DNA from: Schizochytrium sp. CCTCC M209059
Taxonomy: Eukaryota > Sar > Bigyra > Thraustochytrida > Thraustochytriidae
DNA: 64,000 nt
Assembly: GCA_000818945.1 (NCBI GenBank)
Contig: KN805372.1
Coordinates: forward strand, 35,214-99,213
Direction of reading: 5' to 3'
Positions within the stretch are counted from its first letter, which is position 1, and each line of letters starts with the position of its first letter. Of the stretch, positions 35,752 through 47,100 are shown one piece after another. Below the pieces are notes generated by a model. It was not told the origin of the DNA. It did no database searches and worked only from the letters and a program-made list of their open reading frames with translations. A program made the translations under genes and the position numbers.

Positions 35752-37206
35752 TTACGCCGTGGCGGCGTCTTTGCGGGGATCGGTAGAACGAAGGACATCC
35801 TCGAGCCCGGCATGTAAGGCATCGATGACAGCATCGTCGAGATCCGAGACGCATCGCAAGACCGCGTCAGCGCCGTGCTCCTTGTCGACCTCTTGACGAT
35901 TGACCCAGAGCGTCCGCATACCGAAAGCACGAGCGCCGGCAACATCGCTGTTGAGATTGTCACCAATATGCAGAATCTCGGACGGATGCGAAACACCAGT
36001 CAATTCCATGATCTTTTGAAACGGTGCCGCTTCTGGCTTGGCAGCCCCGGCGCTCTCCGCGGTGACAGAGTGCTCGAAAACAGCTTCGGGATCCATGAAG
36101 GCCTGCACAGTGGTGACGTCGCAGTTTCCATTGGTAAGGGAGACAATCTGATATCCTTTCTCTTTGAGACGGCGAAGAGCTTCCAAGACCCCTGCGAATA
36201 TGTGTTTTCCAACATCATTTCGGGCGTCGATGAAAGCGCGAAAGGCAGGTTCGACGACTTCCTCTGGGTTGTGTTGCGTCATCTCGGCTGCACGCCGAAG
36301 CGCTTGCTTGCGGATAAATGTCAGATTGTGCGCGTTTTCTGCATGTGTGTCTAGGGCCTCGCGGAAAAGGGTCTTGAAATGTTCGAGAGGCACGGCTTTT
36401 GCAAGCTCGGGAAAGTTTTCTTCCAAGAACTCGTGCTGGACTTGTGCCGCGCGAGTAAGAACCGGGGCGCACTCAAAGATGGTGTCATCGAGGTCGAACG
36501 AAAGGACCTTAATGGGTCGTTGATTTGCGCTGCGGGCTTCGTTCGCGGTGGCGTTGTCTTTCGTGGCCGTCGCACCAGTCTTGTTACCATCAATACTGCT
36601 GTCATTGTCATCAACCTCGTTCTCGTCTTCTTCGCCTTCGCCTTCGTCTTCGTCTTCGGACTCGGTCTCGGACTCGGAATCGCTTTCCGCCATCATGGCT
36701 GCAGCGCGATGGTTCGGGTTCACAAACATGCCATCCATACTGTCGATATCGCTGTCTTCCTCTTCCCCGCCGTTAATCCCATGGTCGTCTTCGCCATCTT
36801 CTTCATCTCCATCATCTTCATCTTCCTCATCCTCGCCTTCGCCGCCCTCCTCGAAGGATACAGGCCAGAGGTCTGCCTGACGTAGGTGCTTGATCTGGTC
36901 CTTGAAGAGGATATGCACGACTGTGTACTTGACTCTACCTTTGGCGCCGGTCGCTGTCAGGTAGTCTTCGTCCGATTTGCTCGCAATAAGAAAGTTTCCG
37001 CGCTTGATCCACACAAGCTTGCGAAATTTGGCCGGGAGTAGGCAAAGTGCCTTCTCCCCATCGGGAGACAAGACCTCGAGCATGTTGCCGCCACAAAGTG
37101 CCTCGACGCGCACAATTTCTTCGCCTTCTCCAGGTTCCGGGAGGCCCTCCAGCATGTCGGTCTCAACATGTTTCCTGTACTTGGTTCTGCGCTTGGCGCC
37201 CGACAT
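35752..37206 (-). CDS. Fusion of EIF1AD-like S1 domain with HAD phosphatase
   Basis: One uninterrupted 484-aa frame joins two families normally encoded apart. Residues 1-120 resemble EIF1AD, the eIF1A-like OB-fold protein of late 40S maturation: KHVETDMLEG, VRVEALCGGNMLEVL, LPAKFRKLVWIKRGNFLI, and ending ADLWPVSF. An acidic linker of about 100 residues follows, as in the EIF1AD tail. Residues about 232-484 are a HAD hydrolase of the pyrimidine 5'-nucleotidase (Sdt1/Phm8-like) type: nucleophile and acid Asp238 and Asp240 in DLDDT, SLTNGN (motif II), the KPE lysine (motif III) and HIGDNLNSD (motif IV). All catalytic residues are present. The ATG at 37206 is the first, and matches the EIF1AD N-terminus. 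Confidence 0.85.
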   Translation of the reverse strand: MSGAKRRTKYRKHVETDMLEGLPEPGEGEEIVRVEALCGGNMLEVLSPDGEKALCLLPAKFRKLVWIKRGNFLIASKSDEDYLTATGAKGRVKYTVVHILFKDQIKHLRQADLWPVSFEEGGEGEDEEDEDDGDEEDGEDDHGINGGEEEDSDIDSMDGMFVNPNHRAAAMMAESDSESETESEDEDEGEGEEDENEVDDNDSSIDGNKTGATATKDNATANEARSANQRPIKVLSFDLDDTIFECAPVLTRAAQVQHEFLEENFPELAKAVPLEHFKTLFREALDTHAENAHNLTFIRKQALRRAAEMTQHNPEEVVEPAFRAFIDARNDVGKHIFAGVLEALRRLKEKGYQIVSLTNGNCDVTTVQAFMDPEAVFEHSVTAESAGAAKPEAAPFQKIMELTGVSHPSEILHIGDNLNSDVAGARAFGMRTLWVNRQEVDKEHGADAVLRCVSDLDDAVIDALHAGLEDVLRSTDPRKDAATA

Positions 37207-37828
37207 CTTCTTCTAATTTCTTCTTTTTTTCCTCTTACCCTTGCGTTCAGAAAGAAGAAATGATGGGCAATCACAGCACGTCGCCGTTTCAAGAAAAATG
37301 TATATCTCGTCTTGCAAGCAGGCAACGTGACGCGTAGACTTCACCTCGCTTCGAAGAAGCGACCAAAGCGAGCGTGCAAGCAAGTCGAGGCTCTCGCTTT
37401 TCCTTTCGCCAGCGCAATCACCCACTCGCTCGTTCACCTTGCGGCCTCTCGTTTCTTGATCGACTTTCACGAAAACTCACGACCTCTCTCTCGCCGCCCG
37501 CCTCTTCCCTTCTCCTCTCCTCCCCGCGCCCGCCCTCGATCCCGCCCTCGCGCTCGCGCTCGCGCTAGCGGTCACTCTTCGCGTCTGTCTTTCTGTCTGT
37601 CTGTGTGCCTGATGCCCGCTCGCCACTGGCCGCCCCCGAGCGCGCGTTGAGCGCCCGTTCGCCGTCGAGCGGGCGCCGTAGCGCGCAGTGGCGCGCCCCG
37701 CAGGCGACCTGTGAGGCGACTTGCGAAGCGAGTGCGTGGCCGGCCGCCAAAGCGCACTTGCGGCCGCGCTTTGTCCATTTGCGCCGCGGCACCGCAAGTG
37801 GGAAAAGGCCTTCCGAGAAGACAGAAGT
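37207..37828. other. Divergent spacer EIF1AD-HAD/papain-like gene
   Basis: GC-rich after 37480, with CGCT and TCTG short runs (about 37547-37605). A plus-strand frame is open from 37721 into the satellite, but I place the protein start after the satellite. No separate gene is seen. Confidence 0.45.
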
Positions 37829-38216
<388 letters not shown>

Positions 38217-38218
38217 AG

Positions 38219-40762
38219 ATGATCCGCGCGAGGCGGTCCACCATCGGCACGCGCGTCCTGGTCCTCCCGAAGACCGCCAACGCGCCGGCGCCGGCGGCGG
38301 TGGAGGGAGGAAAGTCGGCGTCGGATGACGATGCCGCCGTGCCGCCGTCGTTGTCGTCGCAGCACCTGCGTGCAGATTCGAAAAAGGAGGCCAAGCTGCT
38401 GCACAGGAGGACGAGTTCGCAGTCTCTCTCGGACCGGAGCTCACAGGAAAGGTCGTCATCCGGGCCGGACGGGAGCGCCACGGACGCCTCGAGCGTGCGC
38501 ACACATGGATCAGGGGGCACCGACGGGATTCGAAGTACCAAGTTCTTCCGTTTTCTGCGCTCTTTCGACCCTGGACGCTACGAGCAAGTCGGATTTTTTG
38601 AAACGTTGGAGAATCTGGGGGAAGGCGATATTGTACTCTTTCGCACGAAACGCATCACGAGCCGGATCCAGCGCGCGTTTGTCAAATCAGGAGGCTTCGA
38701 TCACCTCGGCATCGTCGTCCTCTGCGACGATTGCGACGATCAAACATGCTGTTCGCCAGAGCTCAAACAGGCGCGCGCAGCCGCTGGTGTGCCACCATGG
38801 CATACACTCGAAGCGGACTCAGCTGGTGTCTCGGTATTTCGCTTCACGCCCCACTGTCTCGGTGCTTACAAAGGGATTGTTGCCGTGCGTCACTTGCATC
38901 TCGACGAGGATGTTTTCCCACCAGATCGACTCAAGGAAATGGCACAGACGCTCAATGCATTTGTGGCTGAAATGAAGGGCCGACCGTACGAGCAAAACAT
39001 CTTTCAGATGCTTCGGGCTGCCAACCTTTTTGGCCACAACAATGAAGAGGACCTCACGTCTGTTTTCTGCTCCGAACTCGTTGCTGCGGCCTACAATCGT
39101 ATGGGTCTGCTCGAAAAGCCACATCAGCGCCCGAGCAACGCCTACATTCCGGGCGATTTTGCGTCCAAGAATGCCGGCCAAGCGCGCGCCGTCAAACTCG
39201 TGTCCGGCGCCACTCTGTCCTGCGAAAAGATACTCAACACGAGCAACATGCGGGTGGCGTCTGCGGAGCCCACGTCGAAAATTCTTTCAACCGTTTCTGC
39301 TCCGCCAGAGTCGTCCAGTCATGCAAATGATGCGGCATCTGCTCCTGCGAACACGTCCCTACCTTCGAATGGGTCCTCCTTGGCCTTTTCTGGACTATTG
39401 GCAGCGGTATCATCATCATCATCATCACAATCATTATCCGCATCGTTGGCCCAGCATCCGCTCGCACAGGATCGCACTGCGACGGCCGCGGCGATCGAAC
39501 AAAAGTTGCTGGAAGTACTCGGGCCGAGCTCGCTCGATGACAGACCCCACGTCTCGCGGTCGCCTCGCGGTGGCTCTGGGTTGCTTTCCTCCTCGAAACG
39601 GATGGTCCGTCTGGAATCCGAGGGATCTTCGGTCATCAAAGATGCTGAAGAATCAAAGAACGGAGTACAAGAGCCATTGAAGCCAGACCAATTCCGTAAA
39701 ATCATGGTGCGGGAGAGACTCAAGCACGAGAAACACGCCGCAAGACGCCTGTCTCTCGCTCGTGGAACTTCCGTGCGCGAGGGCGACGCGCCGATTCGTC
39801 TCGAGGACCTGAACGCTTCTGCCATCGTTGAGGAGCTTGCCAAAGCCGATCAGCCTAGTGTGGCGCCGAAAACCCCCCTTTGTCAATCCACGAGCCACGA
39901 CGATGGCGAAGAAAAGTCCACCGATATTTCGCGAGAAACCAATGATTCTGTTGAAGGCCTCGCTCTCGCGAGGAAAGAGTCGAACGAAGCCAACCTCTCA
40001 GAACATGAGGTTGACAAACGTGACATCACAATTTCTGGGTACGACATTGAGCCTGGCAAGGAACCAGAAGATGGTGATCGGGAAGAGCCGGAAGAAGCAG
40101 AACACAAGAACCCGCAAAGCGGCGAACGCGAGACTGGGCCCTTGTGGATCGCCGACCAACGAGACAATCGTCCCGTGGCTAATTCGTCGTCATCGGCATC
40201 CTCGTCATCAGTACCTAATGCGCCAAAAGCACAAGTTGCAGATGTGCTACCTGCGTCGACACCGAGCGCCGGAGCGGCCTGGTCCGACTTGTCAGACGAT
40301 GGTAATGGTGTGGCGAGCGACTACGTGTCCGAGGATCTTGTTTTGAGTGAGGGCGCAACTCACCTTCAATATGTCTGCGCTGCGCAGGCTGCCTGGCTCA
40401 ATATCAACTTTACGATTGCCCCGCCGTCTGGCTCTTCATTTCGCGGAAACGAAGCGTATGGCGCCAACACCAAGGTCGACTTTGTACTTCGCGGACCTCT
40501 TCCCTCGGACTCCAACTTGTTGCTTGATGACGATGACCCGAGAGCCCCCCATGAACCAAGTGAGGGCGAAAAGGGTCGCCTGTTATTCGCCGCCGTGGCA
40601 ACAACGTCCAATGATGTCATTCTTGACACACCTGCTTTGCCCCATCCTGGATGGTACGAGCTCGAGTGGAACAATGAAGGCGAAAAAGATGTCCAGCTCA
40701 CGCTTTTGTGCTTTATTCAAGGCCGCGATCGCGCGCTGACACCAATCCAGACTGTAGAATAA
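38219..40762 (+). CDS. Papain-like (permuted NlpC/P60, YiiX-type) protein with long disordered tail
   Basis: The 847-aa protein has a catalytic-type domain at about residues 120-310. It contains GDIVLFRTK, then His162 in GGFDHLGIVV, and Cys284 in SVFCSELVAAAYNRMG. A His-first, Cys-later order is typical of circularly permuted NlpC/P60 proteins of the YiiX/C92 type, which include peptidases and lipid or amide hydrolases. The middle (about 330-700) is Ser/Glu-rich and low-complexity. The last 140 residues form a beta-rich segment ending in GWYELEWNNEGEKDVQLTL, which resembles a GOLD-type domain. Plausible function: membrane-lipid or amide hydrolase; substrate unknown. The ATG directly after the GAAA satellite is used; earlier ATGs would encode the repeat. 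Confidence 0.65.
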   Translation: MIRARRSTIGTRVLVLPKTANAPAPAAVEGGKSASDDDAAVPPSLSSQHLRADSKKEAKLLHRRTSSQSLSDRSSQERSSSGPDGSATDASSVRTHGSGGTDGIRSTKFFRFLRSFDPGRYEQVGFFETLENLGEGDIVLFRTKRITSRIQRAFVKSGGFDHLGIVVLCDDCDDQTCCSPELKQARAAAGVPPWHTLEADSAGVSVFRFTPHCLGAYKGIVAVRHLHLDEDVFPPDRLKEMAQTLNAFVAEMKGRPYEQNIFQMLRAANLFGHNNEEDLTSVFCSELVAAAYNRMGLLEKPHQRPSNAYIPGDFASKNAGQARAVKLVSGATLSCEKILNTSNMRVASAEPTSKILSTVSAPPESSSHANDAASAPANTSLPSNGSSLAFSGLLAAVSSSSSSQSLSASLAQHPLAQDRTATAAAIEQKLLEVLGPSSLDDRPHVSRSPRGGSGLLSSSKRMVRLESEGSSVIKDAEESKNGVQEPLKPDQFRKIMVRERLKHEKHAARRLSLARGTSVREGDAPIRLEDLNASAIVEELAKADQPSVAPKTPLCQSTSHDDGEEKSTDISRETNDSVEGLALARKESNEANLSEHEVDKRDITISGYDIEPGKEPEDGDREEPEEAEHKNPQSGERETGPLWIADQRDNRPVANSSSSASSSSVPNAPKAQVADVLPASTPSAGAAWSDLSDDGNGVASDYVSEDLVLSEGATHLQYVCAAQAAWLNINFTIAPPSGSSFRGNEAYGANTKVDFVLRGPLPSDSNLLLDDDDPRAPHEPSEGEKGRLLFAAVATTSNDVILDTPALPHPGWYELEWNNEGEKDVQLTLLCFIQGRDRALTPIQTVE

Positions 40763-40916
40763 ATGAGCGGTTAAACTAAAATCACTTTCAAGCTGTTTTG
40801 ATTTTACGCAAAAGATACGACTGGCTGATCCATTTGTTCTACTCTACTTTTCGGCCTCGACTGAGCCTGTTTCCTTCTTCTCCTTCTTTCTAATCTGGAT
40901 GCAGTTCCTGCGCAAA

Positions 40917-40947
40917 CTACTTGTCTTCATACACTTGCGACGCATCT

Positions 40948-40985
<38 letters not shown>

Positions 40986-43373
40986 CTGCTGATCTTGTTG
41001 CGGCTCTTGCAATTGCTGCCCCTTACCCGACGCAGTTTCTTTATCAACGGCCGCACGCTGGCGTGCAATGGCCAAGTATTCGTCGTTGGAAAGCTCCTGG
41101 TCGCACAGGTCAACAGTGTGCCTGTCCTTATCCAGGTCACCGCTAAAGTCAAGCTCGTACACGGTGTTGCAAAAACTATGATAGTCGATAACGCCCGTCT
41201 GCTCCGTATCGTAGAGCCGCATGATCGCTGCAAGCTCCGTGTCCGAGACATCCATGAGCAGAAAATTGTTGACGAGTTTCTGGAACTCGTCAAAAGACAG
41301 CGTACCGTTCGAGTCCTTGTCGCACTGCCGGAAGAGCGAACGCAGGTTGGTCTTGGAATGACGAAACTTTTCGAGCAGACGCATTTGCAGTTCCTCCACG
41401 CGAGACTTTGACTCGCGAGGAGGCGGCTGCCAGTGCTGCGAAAGTGCGTCACACCAGTCTTGGTAAAAGATGACTGCGCCAGAAGAAAATTTGGACATGA
41501 CCACAGCGAGATCACCGGGATTGATTTGTACGCCAGCATCCTCAAGCATGTCCTTAAACTCGTGCGCAGCGATACTCTTGGATCCATCTTTGTCCGCGCG
41601 CTCGAACATGGCACGGATGTTGAGCTTGCGGCTCAGCAGCTGATGGACAATCATGCGGAAGATGTGTTCCGCCGGATCCACGGAGCTCTTCTTTGGCGGA
41701 AGAGGCGACGGGATTCCAAAAAACTGATGCGTCGTATCATCCGCGCTCAGAACCTGATATTGGCGCGACATGATTTCCAGAACATCGCCCCGCTCGCTCG
41801 CAGGAAGCTCGCCTCTGCGCTTTTGCATGGCCACGTCAAGTGCTGCGCCAAGATCATCCTCATGAAAGGGCTTACCCGTCGCAGCGTTGGTGTACGTACC
41901 ATTCTCCAGGAATTGCCCCCCGATGATACCCGAGTTCCGCTGCACGGGCTCATAGAGGCTCATCGTACGTTCAGCAAGCTGGAACTTGAGATCAAAAATG
42001 CGGCCGAGCTCCTGAGGAATCTGTGTCACGAGACAGCACCGAATATGGAAGCATGAATCGCCGTACTTGTACACGCGCGCCATGTTCTTGCTGATTTGGC
42101 GTGGCACCAGATGGTAAAAAGACTGCAAGGAGTCCTCCTCAGTACCATATCCATTGTACGGAGGCACCGGCATCTTGGGCAGAACGCGGACCTCCTCAGG
42201 GATCTCCACAGTCACTTGATCAATTCCTAGCCTCGTCTTGTAAAACTTGTGCGTGTATGCGTCGCACGAGACCAGAAGAAAGTCGCGCTTGTTGATCTCG
42301 AGCGTATGCCCGCAACGAAAGTCCTCGAGCGTATATGGTTTCTTTGTGAGCGGATTGAAGACCTTGGCTCGGGAAAGAAACTTGGAAAAGCCCTCGCGTC
42401 CGCTGTTCGGCTTGAAGACCTCCCGGATTTCAATCGTCAAATCCGCCAAGAAGACGGCAAGCTGAAACCGCCGCTTATCGCCGCCCTCTCGGTGACTATC
42501 GTCCCAGAGCACATCAAAAAGCAGTGCCTTGTTGCCCCACTTAAGGAATTGACGCAGGTCCTTGGTGTGGTTCAACTGCGCCGCGGCACTAGCGTCGGCA
42601 GCAGCCTCTGCGGCCTTGCTCGCAAGCGCCTGCGACCGCGTGACGACGGGGTCCTCTGGGACCGGAATAGCTTCGGGCTGTTCGAAAGCAAGCTCATCGC
42701 GAAAGAAACGCCGTGTCTTGGGATCACAATCCGTGATGGTGTATGCACGTCCGAAGAGAGACACGGTCTGACCGACTACAAAATCCTTGAGCTCCAAGTG
42801 TGTCTTGCCCCTCCCTCCCGCAAGTTTGCTGATCGGTGTCTTGGCAAGAAAGGCGCCCTGCTGAAGACCTGAGTTTTCTACCTTGGGCTCGAACATCTCA
42901 ATTGCATCATTGGAGCGATGATACAAGAGCGTAACGCGACGAATACGATGTCCTTCGTCGACTTCTGGAAGGTCCTCCTGAAAAAACATGAAGAACCGGA
43001 GAACTTCGCGGTCGTACACGAGCCATTTCGTACGCGCGCCATGCGGAATACGCTTGTTGACCTTGGGTGTTGTCGGCCTTGCATGTGCGAGACGCTGCGA
43101 AGTCTGGAAACGAGCCGCTGCATCCTGAGCTTGGTTGCCGGAAGCGTCGCTGGGCGGCGCTGCGTAATACGTTCCGTGCACGTGCGCAACAATGTCCGTC
43201 TCTGGCACATTTTCGCGCTCCTTGCGTTCCGTGCACACCATGGTGGGTTTTCCATGCCACGGCTTGAGTCTGTCCACGTCGCGATGCGTCCGGAAACCGG
43301 GCAGCAGCGGCACCGACCCCAGGTTCAAGGGCGGCACCTTTCCTGCGCCATCGTGCCATCGCGGCGACGACAT
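40917..43373 (-). CDS. EFHC: DM10/EF-hand ciliary protein EFHC (RIB72-like)
   Basis: This 818-aa protein matches the EFHC1/EFHC2/RIB72 family, inner-lumen proteins of ciliary doublet microtubules. Three DM10 domains are visible at about 113-220, 275-385 and 430-560, each with the YDREVLRFF, LFDVLWDDS or FHIRCCLV core and a closing TxCDxxTRRFF-type motif. EF-hand-like loops follow: DKDGSKSIAAHEF (about 640) and DKDSNGTLSFDEF (about 720). The tail has a polyQ stretch. Human EFHC1 is 640 aa; the extra length is the C-terminal EF-hand and Gln-rich part. The start is the first ATG (43373); the upstream frame has only a GTG. It implies a ciliated life stage. Confidence 0.9.
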
Positions 43374-44110
43374 CTTTCCTCGTCGCTTAGCCTTTACGTC
43401 AACCTCGTCTGCTCTGCTAGATCCGCGAGATCTTGTGCGCGTACGTGTACGGGCGCAAGTACGTGCGAACTCGCGAGACCAAGACGTCTCCTGCCTCGGA
43501 GCGCCTGCCTGCCTGCCACCGTGCCTGTCAGGCTTTCCCAGATCCTGCTTTGACGCTCGCTTTCCAGCCACAAAACAGATATCTATGTTCTAACCATCGT
43601 GCACGCGCGGCCACCTTTCCTTTTTTTCTTCATTCTTAACCGGATTCCGCAGTGCTCGCCTACAAACGCCTCCCGCCGCGCGCACTGTGGCTCCCCTCCC
43701 TCCTCCACTGCCTTCCTCCGGCGTCGCGCCGCCGCAAAAAAATCGTAACGGATCGTTTCTTAGACGATGCACTTGTTTTCCAATGGAGCAGCGCCTAAAT
43801 AAGACAAAGGGGCATTCTTCCCTTATGACGATGGGCGGAAAAAGCTCGCAAGGCGCAGGACACATAGGACGTAGGGCGCAGGCCAGCATGCAACTACGCT
43901 TCGATAAAAGCGGGTAACGGGTCTTTTATTTATTTATTTATTCATTCGTTCATTCATTCTTTTATTTGTTCAGTCATTCATTCATACATTCATTTATTCA
44001 TTCAGAATTGGCAGAATGGTGGAATTGTAAAGCTTTGTAAGTAAGAACGAAAAAAACAAAAAAGGCCATCAAAGATCACAGAGCAGGGGGGTAGGTCTAG
44101 GCCTAGGAGC
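43374..44110. other. Spacer with (ATTT/ATTC)n and TAGGCCTA
   Basis: The spacer runs from the EFHC start to the 3' end of the calpain-like gene. It contains an ATTT/ATTC tetramer tract (about 43924-44006), an A-rich patch and TAGGCCTA at 44098-44105, just downstream of the neighbouring stop codon. No gene is seen. Confidence 0.55.
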
Positions 44111-47100
44111 CTAGGATTTACGGCGGCCAGCCGCCGCAAGAGCTTGGGCATGACACTCTTCATGGACAATGCCAAGACGACACTTTTTAGGTACACCAGA
44201 AAATTTGCCCTCAATTGCACAGATGGGAGCTTCGCAGAACGCACAAGTTGGGGACTTGGCCTCGATATGGGCTTGTTGGCATACAGCGTGAAGCGTTGGC
44301 TTGTCCTTGGGGACGAGTTCCATACAGTCCGGAAGCATAGCAATTCCGCAATGCCGGCATTTTTCAGCTGCCGTAAGCCTCTCACGAAACGCACACCCCT
44401 CGCAGTCGCCAAGCAGACTTTGCACAGACTTGGGGATATCAACAAGGTTCAAGAGCGCTTCACAAGCCGGAAGGGCGACATGCTCAGGATCCTTGAGAAC
44501 TTCTGGGCTCACAAGAGCGGGCGGACCCTTTTCCTGGCACTTTAAACATGCGTCTGCGTAGTGGTCATCCCAGCATCTCTTGCACGTTGGCCGCATATCC
44601 TGTGAAGCACGGTCAAGAAACATAACGTCTGCTACCTGGCCACACGAACTGCAATTGGTAGCACACGCAATATGCCATCGTGCTCCGCCCTTGAGAACCA
44701 CAGTATCTTCGGCAGGTCCCATGAAAAGACCGCAGGCAGCGCAATGCAAGTTGCCTGGGCGGGGGTTTGGGAAGCCTCGCAGCATCAAGACATCAGGAGT
44801 TGCAAAGATGGCCTCCTTTTCAGATTTGCACAACGTGAGATGCTGGTCCTCAGCAACGACGGCAATGCGTTTTCCGGTTGCCCCAATTACGCATACGCGA
44901 AGAGTGCAAAGGGTTTCGAGCCCTGGTGCCCAGAGCTGCAGTTGCAAACGGTACGTCGAAGCCATTGATGCATTGGGACGGAGCCATATTGCAGCGCCCA
45001 TGGCTTCTGGGCGAACAACGTCAATGTGTGGGCGTTCATCTGAAAGATGCATTTGGACGACACGAACCTCGCTGAGAGCATGATCTGAGACGAGCTGCAC
45101 GAAGAGAGTTTCTCCATCGGCTTCAATGTCCACGATTGGGTTTTCTGATGCTCGAGGGTACCGTGGTCCACCGCACGTGCGTAATGAGCATTTCCACTCG
45201 ACAACAGCTGTACCACTGGCACACATCGCACCTGCTTTCGCAGTTGCGCAAAAGCCCCAAGATGCAAACGTGTTGGAAAAGTCAGATATGGTCATCCATA
45301 CACTTCCGTCTCCAATGGGATCAAAGTCAGGAATCTGGGCTCTCATTTCCTCGGTCCAGTGTTCTTCGTCATCGTCGGCCCATTTGCCGTGCCAGCGCCA
45401 TCTCCTGCCCAGGGGCTCCTCGTCCTGGCCCAGTAGTTTGCGCAGTCTGACGAAGCTCTCAGACTCGTCGCTGAGCACATGAATCCCCACAATCTGAACA
45501 TGAAAGCAATCGACGCCACCAGTGTGCGCGAAAGAAAAACAATCGAGACTAGGGAAGCGGTTTTCAAGACTTTTCAACATCCCGATTACGCCCATGTCAT
45601 CGTCGGAAACTCGATTAGGAGCAGCAAATAGGGGCATCGTCACTCCTTGCGGGCGAGATGCATGCACTGCCGGCCGTGTCTCTTCCCAGGCATCGAATTC
45701 GGCACCAGGAAAGAAATCGTTTGACGCAAGGTCAAATGTGCACGCAAAACCTCCTGTGAGTAGAGCAAGTGCCGCGGGAACAGACTCAATATTCGCGAAG
45801 GCAGCTTCATAGCTCCCAAAGGCTTTGGCAATAGCCTTTTCCAAAAGAAATACCCAAAGTCCGACCTCAAAAGGATTGGCAGAGGTCAACAAGGGAGTTG
45901 TGCCCCGCTCTCTTGCAAGAGCGGGAAGCTGATCGTCGATCGTTATTGCCTTCCATGCATCTTTGAGAAAAAGCTTCACCGTGTACATGCCAAGGTGCGC
46001 ATATGTGGCGTCAATAATGTTGCTCACAATGTGAGGAGAATGCTCTGCAAGCGTCATGAGGGCCATGTGAAAGGGCTCGAGCCTTGCGAGCGCCTCGGGT
46101 GCCATGTGGCGCGTGGGCTCAGGAATCTTGCGCCAATATAATTTTTCTGGAAGCAGAGGCACCGCTTCGTTCCTCTCGCCCATTCCAGCGAACAGAGTGG
46201 AGGGTCGGAGCCACACGAGACTTTCGACAAGACCGCATTCTTGTGCGTCCGCCTGGCCATCGCTGACATCGCGTCCCGTGCTACCAAGTACATATGTCAT
46301 CCAGGCGTCGCCAGGGTCTTTGATGCTTGCAAGCGTTGGACGAAACTCTTCGTCCGTAAATAGGCTACCTTCTGTCTCGACCCACTGCGCGAGTTCGGCG
46401 GCGGCAAGTGAATCCGTAGTGTCGAGACAAAGACCATTTTCGGAAGGAAAGGCGAACGGCCATGTGCGCACTTCGCGAGCGCTGCGAAGTTTGCGCCGAC
46501 GATCAATTTCACGCTTATGTGTGTCATTTTCCTCTTGCTCCTGACGTTCTTGAGCAGAGATTTCGCGCAGTTCATCGATTCGAGCGCGTTCTTCCTCGAG
46601 TTGCTCCGCGGACACACCTGCGGTGAGCTGGGCAAGTTGGTCCTCCAGATAGTCCACCGTTGACTTTGCATCTTCCTGGCGCTCACGATCGCGACGACTG
46701 ACAAGATTGCTACTTCGGCGCTTGTTGGACTTTTCAATATCCGCCAGTACAGCCCGCGCTTCAGTTAAATTTGCCTCGAGCGTTGCCTTCTGTTCACGCT
46801 TGCTGTTGAGCTCGGCTTGAACATTCTTTCTGACTCGATGACCTCGGGTCCAGCTTTGTAACCGGATGGACGAGTACTGACGAAGAAGATTGAGTCTTTG
46901 CTTCTTGTCAGCTGCGATTTTCTCTTCGCGCTCATCAGGCGGCAGGTCTGCGAGTCGGTCCTCCTCCGTGAGAATGCATACTTTGAAGGTTTTCCCAAGC
47001 TCGCAAGTCTCCGGATAGAATCCAGAATATCTCCATCTGTAGCAACCGGGCACGAGAGTCTCGGGAACATCAATACCAGCCCTTTGAGCATCTCTTCGCT

